Source of the DNA: Candidatus Delongbacteria bacterium
Lineage (GTDB): Bacteria; UBA4055
Length of the DNA stretch: 10,762 bases
NCBI GenBank assembly: GCA_013139625.1
Contig: WTAK01000051.1
Span: 1 to 10,762 of the forward strand
Reading direction: 5' to 3'
The notes beneath the pieces were generated by a model. That model searched no databases and was not told the DNA's origin. It worked only from the letters and a program-made list of their open reading frames with translations. A program made the translations under genes and the position numbers. Of this stretch, positions 6,911-10,762 are shown one piece after another (within the stretch, counting starts at the first letter, position 1; every line of letters starts with the position of its first letter).

Positions 6911-7599
6911 TATTCAGCAGCTGGAGTTTCTTCAGTTTTTTCTTCTGCTACTGGAGCTTCTTCAACTACAGGTGCTTCTGCTTTAGCTTTTGCTTCAGCT
7001 TCTGCTGCCGCCGCCGCTTGTTTAGCTTCTTCTTCAGCTTTCTTAGCCTCTTCTTTAGCTACTTTGTCAGCTTCGATCTTTGCAGCTTTAGCTTCTACAG
7101 CAGCAACTTTATCCGCTTCTATTTTAGCTTTTGCTTTTTTAGATAATTTAGTCGTCTTCTTTACTGGTGCATTTGCTCTTTTTTCTTTCTCAAGCAACCA
7201 GTTCTTATATGCTTCTTCTACTTCTTCATCAGTAAATTTTCTGATAGGGTTACCGTTCTCATCTTTTACAGCAAGATACTTAACAGTTTTCTTTCCGCCC
7301 TTACTAGTTTTTTCAACTTTTTCAGTTTTGTGTCTTTTCAACATATCATACTTAAGCATTATCCCTTCTTTACCAAGGATATTCTTAACAGTTTCAGATG
7401 GTTGAGCTCCTAATAAAAGCCACTTCATGATGTTCTCAGTGTCAAGTACTAATCTAGTAGCTTCTCCAGATGCTAGGGGATCAAAATATCCCAGTCTTTC
7501 CAAGAATGCTCCATCTCTCTGTTTTCTAGAATCGATCGCTACGATCCTATAGAAAGGTCTTTTCTTTCTACCAAGCCTTGTTAGTCTTAGTTTAACCAA
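6910..7599 (-). CDS. rpsP: 30S ribosomal protein S16 with long C-terminal extension
   Basis: Small-subunit assembly protein. Residues 1-88 are a normal S16 core: VKLRLTRLGRKKRPFYRIVA at the start, DSRKQRDGAFLERLGYFDPL (23-42) and KWLLLGAQPSETVKNIL (59-75). Canonical S16 is about 80-90 residues; this one has 229. Residues 89-141 are a basic, probably folded addition (KYLAVKDENGNPIRKFTDEE). Residues 142-229 are low-complexity Ala, Glu and Lys with a duplicated KIEADKVA (159-166 and 174-181) and an acidic end. Tails of this kind occur in Bacteroidetes and relatives. The start is TTG, backed by GGAGGT (complement of 7604-7609) four bases away and by the family-standard second residue Val. The gene follows ffh after 103 bp and overlaps rimM by 1 bp. 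Confidence 0.96.
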   Translation of the reverse strand: MVKLRLTRLGRKKRPFYRIVAIDSRKQRDGAFLERLGYFDPLASGEATRLVLDTENIMKWLLLGAQPSETVKNILGKEGIMLKYDMLKRHKTEKVEKTSKGGKKTVKYLAVKDENGNPIRKFTDEEVEEAYKNWLLEKEKRANAPVKKTTKLSKKAKAKIEADKVAAVEAKAAKIEADKVAKEEAKKAEEEAKQAAAAAEAEAKAKAEAPVVEEAPVAEEKTEETPAAE

Positions 7600-7601
7600 T
7601 G

Positions 7602-7664
7602 TTACCTCCGGTTAGTTATTTTCTTGTAAATTAAATATCTCGGGAACCAGTCCAAAATATTCAT
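7602..7664 (-). CDS. Possible 20-codon leader ORF upstream of rpsP
   Basis: ATG at 7664 opens a 20-codon frame that ends at TAA 7602-7604, two bases before the rpsP TTG. The peptide begins MNILDWFPRY and ends in Arg-Arg, encoded by CGG AGG, which are also the core of the rpsP ribosome binding site. The position suggests a translationally coupled leader peptide, but the ORF is short, has no clear Shine-Dalgarno sequence of its own and resembles nothing I know. A chance ORF is quite possible in a 103-bp gap. Confidence 0.25.
   Translation of the reverse strand: MNILDWFPRYLIYKKITNRR
7604..7609 (-). promoter_or_regulatory. Strong ribosome binding site of rpsP
   Basis: GGAGGT on the minus strand, four bases before the TTG of rpsP. 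It is the strongest Shine-Dalgarno match I saw on the minus strand and it decides the non-ATG start. The same bases are the last codons (CGG AGG) and the start of the stop codon of the small ORF just upstream, so ribosomes on that ORF would cover the site. Confidence 0.85.
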
Positions 7665-7679
7665 TACAATTTTGTTTAT

Positions 7680-7696
7680 GGATAGTTTGCCTATCC
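7680..7696 (-). other. Small hairpin between ffh and rpsP
   Basis: Perfect 6-bp inverted repeat GGATAG / CTATCC with a 5-base loop, located 6 to 22 bp beyond the ffh stop codon. On the minus strand it is followed by ATAAACAAAA and not by a U-tract, so it is not a standard terminator. It may protect the 3' end of the ffh message or mark an RNA processing site within the operon. The function is inferred from position only. Confidence 0.4.
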
Positions 7697-7702
7697 TGTC
7701 TA

Positions 7703-9049
7703 TTAGAAAGGTCTGTTTGCCGGCATGTTTTTACCGAACATTCCTTTCGCTAATTTATCAAATCCGATCTTTCTTATCTGTCTCATCATTCCATTCATTT
7801 GCTGGAATTGTTTCATGAGTTGATTTATCTCTTGAACACTTCTTCCGCAACCCTTAGCGATCCTTAATTTTCTTGAACCGTTTAGTAAGGAAGGACGATT
7901 TCTTTCTTTCATTGTCATCGAATATATAATAGCTTCGATCTTTACAAAAGCTTTTTCATCTATATCAATTTGATTTAACTTACTGCCAATACCGGGCATC
8001 ATTTTAAGCATCGACTTTATTGAGCCCATTCTCTTGATCTGCTTTATTTGTGCCAAAAAATCTTCAAATGTAAAATCTTCTTTCTGTAATTTCTTAGCTA
8101 ATCTTTCAGCTTCAGCTTGGTCCATGTTCTCCTGAGCTTTTTCCACTAAGGTAAGAACATCACCCATTCCAAGTATCCTCTGAGCAAGTCTATCAGGATG
8201 GAACATCTCAAGTTCATCAAGTTTTTCACCAACACCTACGAATTTGATAGGTTTTCCGGTTATTTCTCTGATAGATAAAGCTGCACCGCCTCTGGAATCA
8301 CCATCCATCTTCGTCAGGATAACACCATCAAAGTTTAGCTGCTCATTAAATTCCTTTGCAGTAGTAACGGCATCCTGACCGATCATACTATCCGCAACGA
8401 ACAGGATCTCAGTTGGATTTACAGTGTTCTTCAGGTCGATAAGTTCCTGCATCATCTCTGTATCTATATGTAATCTACCTGCGGTATCAAGCAATACTAC
8501 ATTGTGATTATTTTCTTTAGCAAACTTCAAAGCATTTACCGCTATAGCACTTATATCTTTCGAATCTTCACTATAAACAGGTATGCTAAGTTGCTTACCT
8601 AAAGTTTTCAACTGCTCAATTGCTGCCGGTCTGTAAATATCTAAAGCCACCATTAAAGGTGATTTCTTGTATCTTTTTCTCAGGAAATTTGCAATTTTGG
8701 CACAATGCGTTGTTTTTCCAGAACCTTGCAATCCTGCAAGCATGATTATTGTAGGATTACCTGGAAATTTTACTTCAGAGACTTCACCACCAAGAACAGT
8801 TACAAGTTCATCATGGATAAATTTAATTATCTGTTGCCCCGGAGTAATTTTTTCAAATACTTTTTCACCAATAACTCTGTCTCTAACTCTGCGAATAAAG
8901 TCTTTTACAACAACATAGTTCACATCGGCTTCAAGTAATGCAATACGAACTTCTCTCAAAGATGCTTTGATGTTATCTTCAGATAGCCTGTGTTGACCTT
9001 TTAGCTTCTTAAATATGTTTTCAAGCTTTCCGCTTAACTCATCGAACAT
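7703..9049 (-). CDS. ffh: Signal recognition particle protein Ffh (SRP54 GTPase)
   Basis: GTPase that binds 4.5S RNA and signal sequences of nascent membrane proteins and docks with FtsY at the inner membrane. The 448 residues are normal. The helical N domain runs to about 90. The G domain has G1 GLQGSGKTT (106-114), the DTAGR G3 motif (188-192) and the TKMDGDSRGG G4-closing loop region (246-255), with ALDIYRPAAIEQL (135-147) between. The Met-rich M domain follows from about 320, with the RNA-binding block GSRKLRIAKGCGRSVQEIN (391-409) and Met-rich helices (MKQFQQMNGMMRQIRKIG, 412-429). The ATG at 9049 gives the standard MFDELSGKLENIFKKLKG beginning; only a weak GGAA lies upstream. It is the first gene of the rpsP-rimM-trmD-rplS group, and the AT-rich 9050-9120 stretch probably holds its promoter. 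Confidence 0.97.
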   Translation of the reverse strand: MFDELSGKLENIFKKLKGQHRLSEDNIKASLREVRIALLEADVNYVVVKDFIRRVRDRVIGEKVFEKITPGQQIIKFIHDELVTVLGGEVSEVKFPGNPTIIMLAGLQGSGKTTHCAKIANFLRKRYKKSPLMVALDIYRPAAIEQLKTLGKQLSIPVYSEDSKDISAIAVNALKFAKENNHNVVLLDTAGRLHIDTEMMQELIDLKNTVNPTEILFVADSMIGQDAVTTAKEFNEQLNFDGVILTKMDGDSRGGAALSIREITGKPIKFVGVGEKLDELEMFHPDRLAQRILGMGDVLTLVEKAQENMDQAEAERLAKKLQKEDFTFEDFLAQIKQIKRMGSIKSMLKMMPGIGSKLNQIDIDEKAFVKIEAIIYSMTMKERNRPSLLNGSRKLRIAKGCGRSVQEINQLMKQFQQMNGMMRQIRKIGFDKLAKGMFGKNMPANRPF

Positions 9050-9083
9050 AATTTTTCCGGTTTTTGTGCCTGTTCTTATATAT

Positions 9084-9114
9084 ATAATACATAAGAGTTG
9101 CGAATATACTGCAA
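9084..9114 (-). promoter_or_regulatory. Tentative promoter region of ffh
   Basis: On the minus strand, TTGCAG (complement of 9109-9114) is followed after 19 bases by TATTAT (complement of 9084-9089) within a TA-rich stretch about 35-65 bases before the ffh ATG. The spacing is longer than the ideal 17, and AT-rich DNA gives such matches by chance. The position upstream of the first operon gene is the main support. Confidence 0.2.
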
Positions 9115-9164
9115 TTTTGATGGATAAGCAACTTAAAAAATGGTTATTTGGAGGGAATGGTTAG

Positions 9165-9192
9165 GTATGAAGTATGAGGTATAAAGTATGAA
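9165..9192. repeat. Four-copy heptamer tandem repeat (GTATGAA-like)
   Basis: Four head-to-tail 7-base units: GTATGAA (9165-9171), GTATGAG (9172-9178), GTATAAA (9179-9185) and GTATGAA (9186-9192). They lie in the 162-bp spacer between the end of the VCBS-repeat gene and the start of ffh, outside any convincing gene. The rest of the spacer holds AT-rich sequence near ffh and no other feature I can support. Confidence 0.85.
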
Positions 9193-9211
9193 GTGTTTTT
9201 TAAGTCACTTA

Positions 9212-10762
9212 TTATTCACCGATTGCAACAACATGATAAAACTTTTTATTACTATTTGGTTTTACGTATTGTTTCCAATTCATTCCATAAAATGTTCCGG
9301 TATAGCTCATATCGGTATAATTTCCTAAAGGTTCATCGCTTGAGAATATTTTGTATGAAGTTGCATTCGGTACTGAATCCCAAGAAATATTTACAGCATC
9401 ATCACTATATCTAATCTTAACATTATTTGGTGTTGTAAGCCCATAAATGTGGAATCTTTGTTCTTCGGAAAATTCTGATCCTGCAAATGAATTATCTATT
9501 GCCTGAACACTCCAGTAGTATCGTCCGTCTGGTAAATTGTTAATTGTCCATGATGTGTTTTGCCCTGCATTCCCTAAGTTTACAACCCTTCTATATCCAT
9601 TTTCATTATTACTCATCGGAGTGTTTATATTACACTCCAGAGAATCAGTTCTTATGTATAAATTGTATGATAACCCATCCTGAGGAGTTTCATTATCTGT
9701 AGCTTTATCCCAACTAAAAGTTAATGTTGAATCAGTATTTGTGGTTGAGAGATTTGAAGGTGGGTTAGGTAGTGTGTTTTTTTTAATTGAATTATTTCTG
9801 TAAATCTTTGTAATACCACCTGATTCTGAGTCGCCAGTTATCAGGATATCTAAATCACCATCATTATCATAATCACCCCAATTAACAGAACCAGCATCAA
9901 CTCCAACTAATCTAGTATTTATCTCTGTGAAAATACCAAAATTATTTTGGTATATAATTGTTTCAGGTGAAGAATAATCATACGTACCATTTATTAAAAT
10001 ATCAAGATCTCCATCATTGTCATAATCCCCCCATGAAGAACTACTATAATCTAAACCAAATAATCCGGCATTTAAATCTGTAAATTCACCTAATTCATTT
10101 CGATAAATTACAGAAATTGGAACATTGTCTGATCTGTTATATCCTGAGATTAAAATATCAAGATCTCCATCATTATCATAATCTCCCCAATTCAATGAGC
10201 CCTCTTCGGTGCTGATTAAATCTGTATTAACATCAATAAATACTCCCGAATCATTACGATACAACTTCGTGATTCCAGCTACATATTCATTACGTCCGTT
10301 AAGCAATATGTCAAGATCTCCATCATTATCGTAATCTCCCCATGTTGATGCTCCCTCAATCAAACCAAGCAATCCACAATTTATATCAGTAAATGCCCCT
10401 AAATCATTTCGATATACTTTCGATATATTTCTTGCAGTTAACAAAACATCCAAATCCCCATCATTATCATAATCCCCCCATGCTGCTGTGCTTTTAGTTG
10501 CAGTTATCAAATCAGCATTTATATCATTAAACTCCCCAGAATCATTACGATATATTTTTGCCTCTAAACTGCTGGCACTTACTGCTCCCGAGATCAGAAT
10601 ATCAAGATCATTATCATTATCATAATCGCCCCATACTGCGGATCCACTGCTTACATCAATTAAATCTGAATCAATTTCATTAAAAACACCGATATCATTA
10701 CGATATATTTTTGTAACTCTTACCGCACCATCATCATAGTAATATCCTGACAATAAAACATC
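9212..10762 (-). CDS. VCBS/FG-GAP-repeat protein with fibronectin-III-like C-terminal domains, 5' end outside the window
   Basis: C-terminal 517 codons of a probably secreted or surface protein; the frame is open at the right edge (a TTG at 10753 lies inside a repeat and is not a likely start). Six full repeats carry WGDYDNDGDLDIL-type cores, each followed by an IYRND-like strand and a DINxxL strand. The DxDxDGDxD spacing resembles calcium-binding loops, and such repeats usually form blades of a beta-propeller. Counting from 10753, cores start at residues 41, 92, 138, 189, 241 and 292. After residue 327 comes a fibronectin-III-like domain (SWDKATDNETPQDGLSYNLY to YYWSVQAIDNSF) and, from about 440, a second one (VNISWDSVPNATSYKIFSSD to KKFYHVVAI). 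The protein ends three residues after that strand, with no sorting domain that I recognise. Likely role: adhesion or an extracellular matrix; the substrate is unknown. No terminator is evident after the stop. Confidence 0.85.
   Translation of the reverse strand, partial: DVLLSGYYYDDGAVRVTKIYRNDIGVFNEIDSDLIDVSSGSAVWGDYDNDNDLDILISGAVSASSLEAKIYRNDSGEFNDINADLITATKSTAAWGDYDNDGDLDVLLTARNISKVYRNDLGAFTDINCGLLGLIEGASTWGDYDNDGDLDILLNGRNEYVAGITKLYRNDSGVFIDVNTDLISTEEGSLNWGDYDNDGDLDILISGYNRSDNVPISVIYRNELGEFTDLNAGLFGLDYSSSSWGDYDNDGDLDILINGTYDYSSPETIIYQNNFGIFTEINTRLVGVDAGSVNWGDYDNDGDLDILITGDSESGGITKIYRNNSIKKNTLPNPPSNLSTTNTDSTLTFSWDKATDNETPQDGLSYNLYIRTDSLECNINTPMSNNENGYRRVVNLGNAGQNTSWTINNLPDGRYYWSVQAIDNSFAGSEFSEEQRFHIYGLTTPNNVKIRYSDDAVNISWDSVPNATSYKIFSSDEPLGNYTDMSYTGTFYGMNWKQYVKPNSNKKFYHVVAIGE
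9825..10762 (-). repeat. Tandem coding repeats, 138-156 bp units
   Basis: Direct repeats encoding the VCBS/FG-GAP blades. The conserved + strand core TCATTATCAT or a one-base variant starts at 9861, 10014, 10170, 10323, 10461 and 10614, giving periods of 153, 156, 153, 138 and 153 bp. All periods are multiples of three. The core (about 30 bp) is nearly identical at DNA level, while the sequence between cores varies. The array runs off the right edge. Confidence 0.9.

Noticed and set aside
7064..7405. Open frame of 113 codons on the + strand
   Set aside because: It lies antisense to rpsP, and its Ala/Ser/Phe-rich translation is the mirror of the Ala/Glu/Lys codons of S16.
8667..8938. Two overlapping open frames on the + strand
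   Set aside because: Both are antisense to the conserved N and G domains of ffh and show no independent start signal.
9191..9210. Stem AAGTG/CACTT as a terminator for the VCBS-repeat gene
   Set aside because: A 5-bp stem with a 10-base loop and no T-run after it on the minus strand is not a convincing terminator.
9193..9414. Open frame of 73 codons on the + strand
   Set aside because: It is antisense to the end of the VCBS-repeat gene, whose domain pattern is clear, and it has no Shine-Dalgarno sequence.

Overview
The window is AT-rich chromosomal DNA from a bacterium that I place, tentatively, in the Fibrobacteres-Chlorobi-Bacteroidetes (FCB) superphylum or a neighbouring candidate phylum (Cloacimonadota-, Delongbacteria- or Ignavibacteria-like). 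Three things point that way. The right-edge protein combines WGDYDNDGDLDIL-type VCBS/FG-GAP repeats with fibronectin-III-like tails. Ribosomal protein S16 has a very long Ala/Glu/Lys-rich tail. The ffh-rpsP-rimM-trmD-rplS cluster lacks the KH-domain gene that many bacteria have there. This assignment is an inference and was not tested by tree or search.

Left region (1-2624, + strand): the 3' end of what looks like a nonribosomal-peptide locus. It holds the C-terminal part of a cyclic-peptide-type (SyrD/PvdE-like) ABC exporter whose frame is still open at the left edge, then a 4'-phosphopantetheinyl transferase 22 bp downstream. The transferase would activate carrier proteins and the exporter would move the product. 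No synthetase gene is inside the window. This part looks more AT-rich than the housekeeping genes.

Middle (2725-5298, + strand): a secreted TPR-repeat protein, a lipoprotein with an SH3-like segment and a charged coiled coil, and smpB (trans-translation), which probably starts at a TTG inside the end of the lipoprotein gene. A strong bidirectional terminator at 5297-5330 separates smpB from the convergent minus-strand operon.

Minus-strand housekeeping operon (9049 to 5345): ffh (signal recognition particle GTPase), rpsP (S16), rimM (16S maturation factor), trmD (tRNA m1G37 methyltransferase) and rplS (L19). The last four are tightly packed, with overlaps of 1 nt (rpsP/rimM) and 11 nt (rimM/trmD) and a 14-nt gap (trmD/rplS). 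The 103-bp ffh-rpsP gap holds a hairpin and a possible 20-codon ORF ending 2 nt before the rpsP TTG start.

Right region (9050-10762): a 162-bp spacer with a four-copy heptamer repeat, then the C-terminal 517 codons of a large, probably secreted VCBS-repeat protein on the minus strand, cut by the window edge. No intergenic stretch exceeds 300 bp. I saw no tRNA, rRNA, CRISPR array or insertion sequence.
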